DNA of 64,000 nt. Source: Flavobacterium xinjiangense. GTDB lineage: Bacteria; Bacteroidota; Bacteroidia; Flavobacteriales; Flavobacteriaceae. The DNA is taken from contig NZ_FRCL01000010.1 in assembly GCF_900142885.1 (NCBI RefSeq), positions 83,940-147,939 of the forward strand, given 5' to 3'. Below the pieces are notes generated by a model. The model was not told where the DNA came from, searched no databases, and worked only from the letters and a program-made list of their open reading frames with translations. The translations under genes were made by a program, and so were the position numbers. Shown in pieces: positions 1 through 11,100 of this stretch; the first letter of the stretch is position 1; each line of letters begins with the position of its first letter.

Positions 1-147
1 GTAGCCATAAACTGTATGCACCACAAGGCATTTGATTATGTTGTGAAAAGTGAAACTGCCTTTGTACGTTTGCAAAAGATTATTACTACCATTTTTAAAT
101 ATCAAAAAATGGAAAAAGAATTAAGCTGGTATATGGACCGAATGTAA
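1..147 (+). CDS. Response regulator receiver protein, C-terminal end (partial)
   Basis: An open frame enters from the left edge and stops with TAA at 145-147, leaving 48 residues. It contains the phrase AFDYVVKSETAFVRL, which resembles the end of a receiver (REC) domain: the conserved Lys after beta-5 followed by helix alpha-5. Nothing follows the receiver fold, so the protein probably ends as a single-domain response regulator without a DNA-binding output. Its position just before CheR, CheB and hybrid kinases fits a phosphorelay shuttle. The assignment rests on a short tail only. Confidence 0.6.
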   Translation, partial: VAINCMHHKAFDYVVKSETAFVRLQKIITTIFKYQKMEKELSWYMDRM

Positions 148-241
148 TTCGTACTCCTCAATAACTATCCTTACGATTCGTTGATAGCTATTTTAATCAC
201 TCTTGATTTGGTCAAAATAAAACCAAATTTATTTCAATAAA

Positions 242-1066
242 ATGCAGTATAAAGACACATCAGATCTAGAAATTTCATTGCTATTAGAAGCGATTTATAG
301 AAAACATGGTTATGATTTCAGACAGTATTCTCAAGCTCATATCCGCCGAAGAATAATGAACAGAATGGCCATTTCAGGATTCGCCGATGTTTCTCAAATG
401 CAATCTAAAGTTTTGAATGACGAAGAATTTGCTTCAGAACTCCTGCAGGATTTATCAATAACGGTAACCGAAATGTTTCGTGACCCAACTTTTTATCAGT
501 CATTAAGAGAAAAGGTCATCCCTATTTTAAAAACGTATCCCTTTATAAAAATATGGCATGCTGGCTGTGCTACAGGCGAAGAAGCGTATTCAATGGCGAT
601 TCTTTTGCAGGAAGAAGGCTTGTATGACAGAACTACAATTTATGCCACTGACTTTAACCAGTTGGCATTGAACCGTGCAAAAGAAGGTATTTTTTCGAAC
701 AAAATGATAAAAGAATACACTGTAAATTATCAACTGTCCGGAGGAAAAGAATCTTTTTCAAGTTATTATACTTCGAGTTATGATAATGTGATTATGAACC
801 AATCTTTGAAAAAAAATATTGTTTGGGCCAATCATAATTTAGTAACAGATAGTGTATTTGCTGAAGTTAACTTGATATTATGTCGAAATGTACTTATATA
901 TTTTGATAAAAATTTGCAAAACAGCGTGCAAACTCTTTTTTACAATAGCCTCATTAATGGAGGCGTTTTATGTTTAGGATCTAAAGAAAGTTTGCGATAT
1001 TCCGATTTATATTCGGAGTATCAAGAGATGGATAATAAACAAAGAATATTTAAAAAGAAATATTAA
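242..1066 (+). CDS. CheR-family protein-glutamate methyltransferase
   Basis: 274 residues, the usual CheR length. Residues about 8-60 form the N-terminal helical region, which includes the basic stretch HIRRRIMNRM. The SAM-binding Rossmann domain follows. Its motif I is HAGCATGEEAYS from about residue 106, a later ATDFN acidic loop should bind the SAM ribose, and LCRNVLIYFD is the typical CheR motif IV. The family moves a methyl group from S-adenosylmethionine to glutamate side chains, classically on chemoreceptors. No receptor, CheA or CheW gene lies in the window, so the target is probably a signalling protein encoded nearby; that is inference. The stop codon directly abuts the ATG of the CheB gene, so the two are surely co-expressed. 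Confidence 0.9.
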   Translation: MQYKDTSDLEISLLLEAIYRKHGYDFRQYSQAHIRRRIMNRMAISGFADVSQMQSKVLNDEEFASELLQDLSITVTEMFRDPTFYQSLREKVIPILKTYPFIKIWHAGCATGEEAYSMAILLQEEGLYDRTTIYATDFNQLALNRAKEGIFSNKMIKEYTVNYQLSGGKESFSSYYTSSYDNVIMNQSLKKNIVWANHNLVTDSVFAEVNLILCRNVLIYFDKNLQNSVQTLFYNSLINGGVLCLGSKESLRYSDLYSEYQEMDNKQRIFKKKY

Positions 1067-1627
1067 ATGCGTTATGAAGCAATTGTTATAGGAGTTTCGT
1101 CTGGAGGCATGAATGTTTTAAAAATAATATCCGCGGCCTTACCGACTGATTTCAAAATACCAATTATTGTAGTTCAACATGTAGGGGCACATTCCGATAG
1201 CCAATGGATACAGCTTTTAAATGAAAAAAGTAATCTTCATGTTAAGGAAGCTGATGAAAAAGAAAAAATAGAAAACGGAAAAATTTACTTTGCCCCGCCT
1301 AATTATCATTTACTAATTGAAAAAGATAAAACTTTTTCACTCACAATAGACGAGCGCGTAAATTTTGCAAGGCCAGCAATTGATGTATTGTTTGAGTCAG
1401 CTGCTGAAGCTTACAGGAATAAATTAATAGGAATTGTGCTTACAGGCTCAAATAATGATGGGACTAAAGGTATAAAACGAATAAAAGAATGTGGCGGTCT
1501 GACGATTATTCAAGACCCAAAAACAGCTGAATCTCCTTATATGCCCATGTCAGTGCTTACAGCTATTGAACCTGATCATATTTTATCAATAGAGAACATA
1601 ATCGCATTTTTGATAAAACTTAAATAG
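1067..1627 (+). CDS. CheB-type methylesterase, catalytic domain only
   Basis: 186 residues, which equals a CheB C-terminal esterase domain without the usual receiver domain. The catalytic triad can be read: Ser11 in GVSSGG, His38 in VVQHVG and Asp131 in GSNNDG. The conserved APPNYHLL loop is also present. CheB removes methyl groups from (or deamidates) glutamate/glutamine side chains set by CheR. Without a receiver the enzyme cannot be switched by direct phosphorylation, so regulation must come from partners. It starts immediately after the CheR stop codon. The 40 bases to the next kinase gene show no terminator, so the three genes may be one operon. Confidence 0.9.
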   Translation: MRYEAIVIGVSSGGMNVLKIISAALPTDFKIPIIVVQHVGAHSDSQWIQLLNEKSNLHVKEADEKEKIENGKIYFAPPNYHLLIEKDKTFSLTIDERVNFARPAIDVLFESAAEAYRNKLIGIVLTGSNNDGTKGIKRIKECGGLTIIQDPKTAESPYMPMSVLTAIEPDHILSIENIIAFLIKLK

Positions 1628-1667
1628 TAAAAAAAAAAGAATAGATATAAATTTTACATATAAAAAA

Positions 1668-4600
1668 ATGAAAATGACCCTTGGCAGAAAAATAGTAATA
1701 GGATTTAGTGCTTGTGCCGTTGTCCTTTTAGCAGTTGCAATTTTCTCTTTTAAAAATAGTGAAAAATTTGTCGCTTCAAATGCTTTGGTTAATCATTCCA
1801 ACGAGGTGTTATCTCAATTTGATCAGATACTAATATCTTCCATCGATGCAGAGACTGGTATACGTGGTTATGTAATTACGGGCGAAGAAAATTACCTGAA
1901 ACCATTTTTATCTTCCAAAACAAAAATAATAGAGCAACTTGCTAAAGTAAAGGAATTGACAAAAGACAATCCCAATCAACAAAAAAATATTGAAGAACTT
2001 TCGGAACAGCTCAAAATTCGTTTTGAAAATCTAAATAAAGCTTTAGACTTTCGTAAAAAAGATTTTAAAAAAGCTCAAGAATTTATTGCTTCTGGCGAGG
2101 GGAAACAGTTGCAAGATGAAATAAGAAAAACAATTACTAAAACGCAGGAAACAGAACATACTTTACTAAATGAAAGAATGCAAACAAGCGAAAATGATGC
2201 CGGCAAGTTTAATATTGTTTTTGCTTTTTTATTGTTAATCATTATTCTAATTCTTCTCGTAGTTTACACAATAGTCACTGAAAATTTGAAAGCACTGAAA
2301 AGCTCCGAATCAGAAACTGCCAATAAAAACTGGTTGCTAACGGGTAACTCAGAACTCAACGAAAAATTAATAGGAAACCAAAGTATAGCCCAGTTAGCAA
2401 ACAATACGATTAGTTTTTTATGTACTTACCTGAAGGCTAATATAGGAGCTGTGTATCTCTTTGATGAAAATGACAATACGCTGATTCTAAATGGGAGATT
2501 TGCTTTTTCATCTTCAAAAGAAGGTAAGGAAATATTTAAAATAAATGAGGGGTTAATTGGTCAAGCCGCCTGGGAACAGAAACAAATTGCTATAACAGAT
2601 GTATCCGAAGATCAAATACGCATCACATCAACCGTTTTGGATGCAAAACCTAAAAATTTACTTATCACCCCTTTTCTGCTTGACGGAAAAACGATAGGAG
2701 TAATCGAAATAGGAAAACTTACTGATTTTAACGAAACCGAAAAGGAATTCATCAATGTCTCAATGAACAGTATTGCCATAAGTGTCAATACGGTACAACA
2801 AGTCGAAGAAAAAGAAAAAAGAGCCGCCGAATTAAGCATTGCCAACAAAGAACTTGCCTATCAAAATGAGGAGAAAGAAAAAAGAGCTGCCGAATTAGGA
2901 ATTGCAAACAAGGAACTTGCCTATCAAAATGATGAAAAGGAAAAAAGAGCTGCCGAATTAGGAATTGCCAACAAGGAACTCGCCTATCAAAATGATGAAA
3001 AGGAAAAAAGAGCTGCCGAATTAGGAATTGCCAACAAAGAACTCGCCTTTCAAAATGATGAAAAAGAAAAAAGGGCTGCCGAATTAGGAATTGCAAACAA
3101 GGAACTTGCCTTTCAAAATGAAGAAAAAGAAAAAAGGGCTGCCGAATTAGGAATTGCAAACAAGGAACTTGCCTTTCAAAACGATGAAAAAGAAAAAAGA
3201 GCAGTAGAGTTGAGTTTTGCAAATAAAGAGCTTTCGATTCAAGCAGAAGAACTTCAAATGCAACAGGAAGAACTCAGACAATTGAATGAAGAACTGGAAC
3301 AACAAGCACAAAATCTAAAACAACAACAAGAGGAACTGCAAATGACCAATGAAGAATTGGAAGAGCAGACCCAATCATTGGAAGAGAAAAATAAAGAAGT
3401 CGAAGCTTCAAAAAACAGTATAGAATTAAAAACAAAACAACTGGAGATAAGCAGTAAGTATAAATCTGAATTCCTTGCAAACATGTCACATGAATTGAGA
3501 ACCCCGCTGAACAGCTTGTTGATACTGTCAAAAGATCTATCAGAAAACAGAAAGAAAAATCTGGACGAAGTGCAGGTTGAAAGTGCAGAAATAATTTATA
3601 AAAGTGGACATGACTTACTGGTATTAATAAACGAAGTACTGGACCTTTCTAAAATTGAAGCAGGTAAAATGTCTATCAACATTGAAAAAGTATCCTTAAA
3701 AAATTTCACGGATGATTTAATTCGTGATTTTAGACATCAGGCAGAACAGAAAGGATTAAAACTAGTTTGTAAATTGAGTACTGATTTACCAGAATATATA
3801 CATACTGATTTACAACGATTGAATCAGATATTAAAAAATCTTATATCAAATGCCATAAAATTCACCGAAAAAGGAAGTGTAACTTTATCTATTGACCCAA
3901 ATACGGCAACTACATTGAACATTTCAATTACCGATACCGGAATTGGAATATCCGAAGACAAACAAACGGCTATTTTTGAAGCTTTTCAACAAGCCGAAGG
4001 TGGTACTTCAAGAAAATATGGAGGAACGGGTCTAGGACTTTCTATTTCTCGAGAACTCGCAAAATTATTAGAAGCAGAAATTCAATTGAAAAGCAAACCT
4101 AACCATGGATCTACTTTTTCGCTTATTATTCCTTTGCAAATTCATCCTCAAGAAGAGACCTTCAACCCTATTCCGGTGCAACCTGTTTCCTATACGCCTC
4201 AAGTTATAAAGGAATCAATGTATCTTAATTATGACACCATAAAAGATGATAGAGATACGATAAGTAAGGATGATAAAGTAGTACTGATTATTGAGGATGA
4301 TCGGAATTTTGCCGCTATACTTTTAAACCAAGCACACAAAAAAGGATTCAAATGCTTGTCGGCAGCAACAGGAGAAGATGGACTATTACTTACTTCAAAA
4401 TACAAACCAAACGCCATTATTCTAGATATGGGTCTACCTGGCATCAAAGGGCGACAAGTATTACACGAACTAAAAGCAAATCCCGCCATAAGACACATAC
4501 CAGTACATATCATTTCAGCAAATGACCGCACACTAGAACCAATCAGAGAAGGTGCTGTGGAGTATTTGATGAAACCAATCGCTAAAAATGAACTAGAAGA

Positions 4601-5444
4601 AGCTTTCAACCGAATTGAGAATTTTGTAAACAGAAAGATTAAAAACCTGATGATTATTGAAGACAATGAAAATTCCAGAAAAGCAATAAAAATACTCATT
4701 GGTAATGGCGATGTGAAATGTTTGGAAGCAGGAAGCGGTAAAGAAGCTTTGGAACTATATGAACAAAATAACATCGATTGCATCATTTTGGACATTGGTT
4801 TACCAGACATAAGTGGCTTTGAGCTCATCCATAAATTGGAAGAGATCAAAGGACATAACATGCCTCCTATTATTATTTACACCGGAAAAGAACTAACAAA
4901 AGAAGAAAACAATCTGCTTCAAAAATATGCAGAAAGCATTATTATTAAAGGAATAAAATCAGAAGAACGATTACTGGACGAAACCGCGCTATTTCTGCAT
5001 CGTACAATTAGTAATTTACCAAAATCGAAACAAATAATCATAAATAATTTGTACGATAAAGAAGCTATATTCCATTCTAAAAAAATACTTTTAGTAGATG
5101 ATGATATGCGAAATGTTTTTGCATTATCCAAAATACTTCAAGAACGCGGGATGGACGTTATAAAAGCCGAAAATGGAAAAACAGCATTAGATATGCTGGA
5201 AAAAAACCCTGATATTGATTTAGTTCTAATGGATATAATGATGCCCGAAATGGACGGTTATGAAGCCATGAAAAGAATACGTGCCCAGATAAAATTCAGG
5301 AGTTTACCGGTTATTGCCCTCACTGCAAAAGCTATGAAAGATGATAAACAAAAATGTATAGACGCTGGTGCAAATGATTACATTACTAAGCCAATTGATG
5401 TAGAACGTTTGTTATCATTGATGCGCGTATGGTTAAGTAAATAA
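1668..5444 (+). CDS. Hybrid sensor histidine kinase (CHASE3-GAF-coiled coil-HK-three receivers)
   Basis: 1258 residues. Order: membrane helix about 8-27, an external CHASE3-like helical sensor to about 175, second membrane helix 181-204, GAF domain about 236-378, seven 21-residue coiled-coil repeats (381-527), further Gln/Glu-rich coil to about 595, HisKA with His608 in the SHELRTP motif, HATPase with N-box near 719-730 and DTGIGI near 765, then three receiver domains with phospho-Asp at about 920, 1042 and 1189. The family autophosphorylates the His and passes phosphate to internal receivers and onward through HPt proteins. Three receivers and the long coil suggest integration of several inputs. 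The middle receiver seems less canonical around the conserved Lys (IIIKGIK). No HAMP domain was seen. The ligand is unknown. Confidence 0.9.
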   Translation: MKMTLGRKIVIGFSACAVVLLAVAIFSFKNSEKFVASNALVNHSNEVLSQFDQILISSIDAETGIRGYVITGEENYLKPFLSSKTKIIEQLAKVKELTKDNPNQQKNIEELSEQLKIRFENLNKALDFRKKDFKKAQEFIASGEGKQLQDEIRKTITKTQETEHTLLNERMQTSENDAGKFNIVFAFLLLIIILILLVVYTIVTENLKALKSSESETANKNWLLTGNSELNEKLIGNQSIAQLANNTISFLCTYLKANIGAVYLFDENDNTLILNGRFAFSSSKEGKEIFKINEGLIGQAAWEQKQIAITDVSEDQIRITSTVLDAKPKNLLITPFLLDGKTIGVIEIGKLTDFNETEKEFINVSMNSIAISVNTVQQVEEKEKRAAELSIANKELAYQNEEKEKRAAELGIANKELAYQNDEKEKRAAELGIANKELAYQNDEKEKRAAELGIANKELAFQNDEKEKRAAELGIANKELAFQNEEKEKRAAELGIANKELAFQNDEKEKRAVELSFANKELSIQAEELQMQQEELRQLNEELEQQAQNLKQQQEELQMTNEELEEQTQSLEEKNKEVEASKNSIELKTKQLEISSKYKSEFLANMSHELRTPLNSLLILSKDLSENRKKNLDEVQVESAEIIYKSGHDLLVLINEVLDLSKIEAGKMSINIEKVSLKNFTDDLIRDFRHQAEQKGLKLVCKLSTDLPEYIHTDLQRLNQILKNLISNAIKFTEKGSVTLSIDPNTATTLNISITDTGIGISEDKQTAIFEAFQQAEGGTSRKYGGTGLGLSISRELAKLLEAEIQLKSKPNHGSTFSLIIPLQIHPQEETFNPIPVQPVSYTPQVIKESMYLNYDTIKDDRDTISKDDKVVLIIEDDRNFAAILLNQAHKKGFKCLSAATGEDGLLLTSKYKPNAIILDMGLPGIKGRQVLHELKANPAIRHIPVHIISANDRTLEPIREGAVEYLMKPIAKNELEEAFNRIENFVNRKIKNLMIIEDNENSRKAIKILIGNGDVKCLEAGSGKEALELYEQNNIDCIILDIGLPDISGFELIHKLEEIKGHNMPPIIIYTGKELTKEENNLLQKYAESIIIKGIKSEERLLDETALFLHRTISNLPKSKQIIINNLYDKEAIFHSKKILLVDDDMRNVFALSKILQERGMDVIKAENGKTALDMLEKNPDIDLVLMDIMMPEMDGYEAMKRIRAQIKFRSLPVIALTAKAMKDDKQKCIDAGANDYITKPIDVERLLSLMRVWLSK
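2808..3248 (+). repeat. Seven tandem 63-bp units encoding 21-residue coiled-coil repeats
   Basis: Seven in-frame units of exactly 63 bp encode EKEKRAAEL-IANKEL-type 21-mers inside the hybrid kinase. Units 2-6 are nearly identical at both DNA and protein level; the last unit is diverged. A length of 21 residues equals three heptads, so gain or loss of whole units would keep the coiled coil in register. The same unit recurs in the gene at 30193. Confidence 0.95.
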
Positions 5445-5511
5445 TGGAATGCCATGATAAAGTTGGCAACTCCCCTATTCCTTAAGTTAAACTTTTATTT
5501 TACAATTGAAA

Positions 5512-7935
5512 ATGAAAATAAATAGCCCTGTTAAAATTTTATTGGTAGACGATCTACCTGAAAATTTGTTTGCCTTAGAAGTAATTCTCTCTACTGAGGA
5601 TTATATATGCGTAAAAGCAACTTCCGGTAATGATGCCTTAAAAATTCTTCTCCACGAACAAGATTTTGCCATCATATTAATAGATGTCCAAATGCCGTTG
5701 ATGGACGGATTTGAAACTGTAGAACTAATTCGCCAAATCGAAACACTAAAACATGTTCCGATAATTTTTTTAACGGCAAGTATGGACAATACAGTCCAAA
5801 TTTTCAAAGGCTACCAAGCAGGTGCCGTTGATTATATGATTAAACCGCTTTCCCCTGAAATATTAAAGGCAAAAGTGGCGGTTTTTGTCGATTTATATAA
5901 GAAAAACCAGGAATTACTAGCGCAGGCAGAAGAGCTAAAAAAACTAAACAACGAACTTACAGCTCAAAAATTACTTTCCGAATATTCACTAAGTCTTATT
6001 GAAGCAAGTCATGATCCTTTGTTTGCTATTAGTCCTGAAGGAAAAATAACCGATATGAATAATGCATCGGTGCAAGTAACAGGAATACAAAGGGAAAAAT
6101 TGATCGGAACCGATTTTTTTGATTATTTCACTGAGCCTCAAAAGGCTAGAGAAGTGTACCAGAAAGTATTCAAAAAAGGATTTGTTGCTGACTCTCCACT
6201 TATTCTTCGCCATAAAAATGGCAAGCTGACAGACGTATTATTTAACGGATCAGTATACAAAGATGAGAAAGGAAATGTGCTTGGAGTAGTAATTGTTGCC
6301 AGGGATGTTACTGATCAAAAAAGAATTGAAACCGAGCTGATTGAAGCTAAAGTATTTGCGGAGTTGGCCACCTTAATTGCAGAGGAAGCAAAAAGTAAAG
6401 CAGAAGACGCAATGAAAGCCAAACAGCAATTTTTGTCTAATATGAGTCACGAAATCCGTACCCCTATGAATGCGATTATCGGATTTACAAAAGTGCTGAT
6501 TAAAACCCATTTGACGGAAAAACAGAATGAATATTTTAATGCTATTAAAGTCTCGGGAGATGCCTTAATAGTACTAATTGACGACATCCTTGATTTAGCA
6601 AAAGTAGATTCAGGAAAGATGACATATGAGCAAACACCTTTCAAAATAGCGACCTCCCTTTCAGCTATGCTTCATTTGTTTGAAACAAAAATTCACGAAA
6701 AAAACCTGCAATTAATTAAAAATTACGACAGTAAAATTCCTGAGGTTTTGGTTGGAGATCCAGTTCGTTTGCACCAAATTATTTTAAATTTAGTCAGTAA
6801 TGCTTTAAAGTTTACCACAAAAGGAGAGATTACTGTTGGTGTTGAATTGGTACATGAAGATAATGAAACAGTCATTATCCGATTTGCAGTTACAGATACC
6901 GGAATAGGTATTGCTGCAGAAAAGATGCCCACAGTTTTTGAAAATTTCCAACAGGCTACCAGTGGAACCTCAAGATTGTATGGTGGAACTGGTTTAGGAT
7001 TAGCCATAGTAAAACAATTAGTAGAAACACAAGGAGGCAGCATACAAGTAGAAAGTAAAATTGACCAAGGTTCAACATTCAGTTTCACACTCCCTTTCCG
7101 AAAAACAAAAGCGAAAGCAAAATCACAAACAGTTGCAACACAATTAAATTCGGAAATTAAAAATATAAAAGTATTGGTAGTGGAAGATATTGCACTTAAC
7201 CAGTTACTGATGAAAACCCTACTGGATGATTTTGGATTTGAACGGGATATTGCCGAAAACGGAAAAATAGCTATCGAATTGTTTCAGGAGAATTCGTATG
7301 ATATTATTTTGATGGATTTGCAAATGCCAGTAATGAATGGATTTGAAGCCACGGATTATATCCGTAATACCCTGAAATCAAAAATTCCCATCATTGCATT
7401 GACTGCTGATGTAACAACAATTGATCTAGCTAAATGCAAAGCAGTCGGGATGGACGATTATATTTCGAAGCCAGTCGACGAAAAGATATTATACAGCAAG
7501 ATCGTGGGCTTAGTAAAGAAACCTAATCTCGAAAAAACCGAAGAGTTTATTGCCATTGAAAATAGTCAACGTAAAAAAACAAAATGTATTGATTTGACGT
7601 ATTTGAACAACCGTACCAAGTCAAATCCTGCATTAATGATGGAAATGATCACGTTATATTTAACACATACCCCTCCTTTAATTACTACCTTAAAACAGAG
7701 TTTAGAAGACAAAAACTGGACTTTATTAGCCGCTGCTGCACATAAAATAATTCCTTCTTTTGCTATAATGGGTATCAGTGCAAATTTTGAAAGTATGGCT
7801 AAAAAAATTCAGGAACTTGCTGATAAAGAAGAAAACACAACTGAATTAATCGATTTAATTAGTCAACTTGAAGCTATTTGTGCTCAGGCTTGTGAAGAAT
7901 TAGAAGAAGAATTTGCCAACATAAAAAGTAAATAA
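5512..7935 (+). CDS. Hybrid histidine kinase/response regulator (REC-PAS-HK-REC-HPt), soluble
   Basis: 807 residues from the ATG at 5512; a TTG six bases upstream is in frame but less likely. Domains: N-terminal receiver (about 6-120, phospho-Asp58 in LIDVQMP), a short coil, PAS (about 150-275), a coiled linker, HisKA with His313 (NMSHEIRTP), HATPase (about 415-530, GTGLGLAIVK), second receiver (Asp602, LMDLQMP) and a C-terminal HPt with His744 in AAAHKI. No membrane segment is seen, so the protein is cytoplasmic. It is probably driven by phosphate on the first receiver and relays through its own receiver and HPt. From the PAS domain to the HPt it is closely paralogous to the protein at 8122, so the pair likely arose by duplication. 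It lies 61 bp after the upstream kinase. Confidence 0.92.
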   Translation: MKINSPVKILLVDDLPENLFALEVILSTEDYICVKATSGNDALKILLHEQDFAIILIDVQMPLMDGFETVELIRQIETLKHVPIIFLTASMDNTVQIFKGYQAGAVDYMIKPLSPEILKAKVAVFVDLYKKNQELLAQAEELKKLNNELTAQKLLSEYSLSLIEASHDPLFAISPEGKITDMNNASVQVTGIQREKLIGTDFFDYFTEPQKAREVYQKVFKKGFVADSPLILRHKNGKLTDVLFNGSVYKDEKGNVLGVVIVARDVTDQKRIETELIEAKVFAELATLIAEEAKSKAEDAMKAKQQFLSNMSHEIRTPMNAIIGFTKVLIKTHLTEKQNEYFNAIKVSGDALIVLIDDILDLAKVDSGKMTYEQTPFKIATSLSAMLHLFETKIHEKNLQLIKNYDSKIPEVLVGDPVRLHQIILNLVSNALKFTTKGEITVGVELVHEDNETVIIRFAVTDTGIGIAAEKMPTVFENFQQATSGTSRLYGGTGLGLAIVKQLVETQGGSIQVESKIDQGSTFSFTLPFRKTKAKAKSQTVATQLNSEIKNIKVLVVEDIALNQLLMKTLLDDFGFERDIAENGKIAIELFQENSYDIILMDLQMPVMNGFEATDYIRNTLKSKIPIIALTADVTTIDLAKCKAVGMDDYISKPVDEKILYSKIVGLVKKPNLEKTEEFIAIENSQRKKTKCIDLTYLNNRTKSNPALMMEMITLYLTHTPPLITTLKQSLEDKNWTLLAAAAHKIIPSFAIMGISANFESMAKKIQELADKEENTTELIDLISQLEAICAQACEELEEEFANIKSK

Positions 7936-8121
7936 AGATATTTTAACTAAATTACGAAAGATTACCAGAACACTTTAGAATGATTTTTGGAAAAAAATGT
8001 ACAAGAGGTTGAAATAAAAAAGCTGTTTTTCCTTCCTCTAAAAATTCAAAAACTCTAGGGATTACAATTGGATAAAAGGTACTAGTAATCAAATAAAAAC
8101 ATCTTTTAAAAATAGTAAATA

Positions 8122-11100
8122 ATGGTATCTATTCCTAAATCTGATATTTCGGTAGCTAATAAAGAGATTAAAAAAAAATCCTTTACAGTAGTTGCTATTG
8201 GTGCATCGGCCGGAGGACTAGAAGCGTTTAGCCTTTTATTAAAAAAATTACCCGCTAATACTGGTATGGCATATATCTATGCCCAACACCTAAGTCCAGA
8301 CCATAAAAGTTTACTCACTTCCATTTTATCTAAGATTACAGAAATGAAAGTACAGGAAATTGATAACATGGAAAAAATGGAACCTAATAATGTCTATGTT
8401 ATCCCTCCCAATAAAGTAATTGAAGTAATTAACGGACATATTCGATTGCTACCCCGCATTAAAAAAAATATACCTAATCTTACCATTGATCTTCTTTTTT
8501 CCTCACTTGCTGAAACACATAAAGAAAATGTAATTGGCGTTGTGCTTTCCGGTTATGCCAGTGACGGTATGATGGGGCTCAAAGCAATTAAAGATGCTGG
8601 AGGAATCACCTTTGCTCAGGATGATACGGCCCAAGCCGATAGTATGCCTAAATCTGCTATTTCTTCGGGAGTAGTCGATTATATTTTATCGCCGTCGGAG
8701 ATTGCCGAGGAATTAGTTCGCCTCAGTAAAATGGGAATTTCTAATAAGAGCATTCCTGAAAAACAAGTAAAGGAAAAAGAATTAACTCTTGAAAATAACA
8801 ATTACGATATAAATACGATTTTTGAGCTTTTACTGAAGACAACAGGGGTGGATTTCAGTCACTATAAAATGCCCACCATTAAGAGAAGAATAAACCATAA
8901 AATGCATCAATATGGCATAAAAACCATTAAAGAATACGCTAAACTTTTACTAAATAACAATATCGAGATCGAGGTATTGTACAAAGATCTACTGATTAAT
9001 GTGACTAGTTTTTTTAGAGAAAAAGATACTTTCCAATATTTAAAAACGACTCTTCTTCCCAAACTTCTCAAAAGCAAGGAAGCTGAAGAAACATTACGGA
9101 TATGGATTCCAGCTTGTTCTACAGGTCAGGAAGCGTATTCAATCGCAATGATAATAACCGAATTACAAAATAAAACCAATAATATACCCGTTCAAATTTT
9201 TGCCACAGATCTCAGCGAGGATGCCATTCGACAAGCCCGTATTGGCGAATATTCACAAAATGACTTGAAGAATATTTCAAAAAAATATTTAGACCATTAT
9301 TTTATAAAAATTGGCGACAATTATCGCATTATCAAAGAACTTCGTGATATATGTGTTTTTGCACCTCATAATATTTTACGAGATCCTCCATTTTCGCGGA
9401 TGGATTTTGTCAGTTGTTGTAATCTTCTTATCTATTTTGATTCTTCAGCGCAAAAAAAAGTCTTTTCTTCCCTTCATTTTGCTTTGAATGATAATGGATA
9501 TCTAATGCTTGGTAAAGCTGAAAGTACCGGTACATCATCACCTCTTTTTACATTACTGAATAATAAGTATAAAATCTATTCCCGAAAAAACAATATGGGA
9601 GTTCGAAAAATACTTGAACTAACACCACGCTTTACGCGTATAAATATGTCTAGCAAAAAAGTAACCACATCCTCAAAAAGTATTAGTTTAACCCCCGTAG
9701 GAATAGAGAATGTTATCGATACTGTTCTTCTGGCAAATTATATGCCTGCATGCGCAGTTGTCAATAAAGACATGGAAATTTTGCAATTTAGGGGACCTGT
9801 TAGCACTTACCTAGAACATTCATCTGGTAAAGCAAGTCTTAATATTTTGAAGATGGCGCGTCCTGAATTTGCTTTTGAACTGCGCAACGCAATCAATAAA
9901 GCTATTGAATCAAAGGAATCAGTACACAAATCGGGAATAGAAATAAAAATTGATTCGGTTTTACGAATGATGTCTTTTGAAGTCAGACCACTAAAATTTG
10001 AATGGGATGAACCTTTATTACTAATCGTTTTCAAACCGCAAGAGGCTGTTGCAAAACTAAATGAAAATGATTCCGACGGTAGTTACAATTCAACCCAAAA
10101 AGATTTAAAAATAAAAAAACTCACGGAGGAATTAAATAAAACACGTTCAGAAATGGTTTCTATCATTGAATCGCAGGAAACGATTTATGAAGAATTACAA
10201 GCAGCTAATGAAGAGATTGTTTCGTCAAATGAAGAATTTCAAACGTTGAATGAAGAACTTGAGACCTCAAAAGAGGAAATTGAAGCTACTAATGAAGAGC
10301 TTATCAGTACGAACCAGGAATTACAGATGCGACATGATCTTTTGATCGAATCGCATGAATTTTCGGAGGCTATTATTGCTACGATTCATGAGCCAATGCT
10401 TATTCTGAATAAAGATTTTATTGTTTCATCGGCAAATAAATCTTTTTATAAAAAGTTTCTCGTAGATAAAGCATCAACAGAAGGAAAACTATTATTTGAT
10501 TTGGGGAATAAGCAGTGGAATATTCAAAAATTACGTTTAATGCTTAACGATGTTATTTCAAAAAATAATGGTTTCGAAAATTTTGAAGTAACGCATACTT
10601 TTTCAGGAATCGGCGAAAAAATAATGCTGCTAAATGCCCATCTTATAGTTCAGAAAACGAATAGCGAACAGCTAATTCTTCTCGCTTTTGAAGATATAAC
10701 GGATCGTTCTCGCTATTATCTAAAAGAAAAATATTCTTTAAGTCTAATCGAAGCCAGCCTTGATCCTTTAGTAACCATCAATACGGAAGGTAAGATTACT
10801 GACATGAATCAGGCAACTGTAAAGATAACAGGGTTGTCACGCGCTAAATTGAAAGACTCAAACTTCTTTGATCATTTCACCGAACCGCAAAAAGCTCGTG
10901 AAGTTTATCAACAAGTATTTTCAAAAGGTTCTGTAACTGACTCTCCGCTAATACTTCGCAATAAAAATGGAAAACTTACTGATGTATTATTCAATGGTTC
11001 GGTTTATAAAGATGATAGCGGAACCGTATTAGGAGTGGTAATAGTTGCAAGGGATGTTACTGAACAAAAAAGAATCGAAAAAGAAGCACTTGAAGCAAGA

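Noticed and set aside
2785..3222. Minus-strand frame across the kinase repeats (145 codons)
   Set aside because: It is the antisense of the coiled-coil repeats; its repetitive Phe/Leu/Gln pattern only mirrors the real gene.
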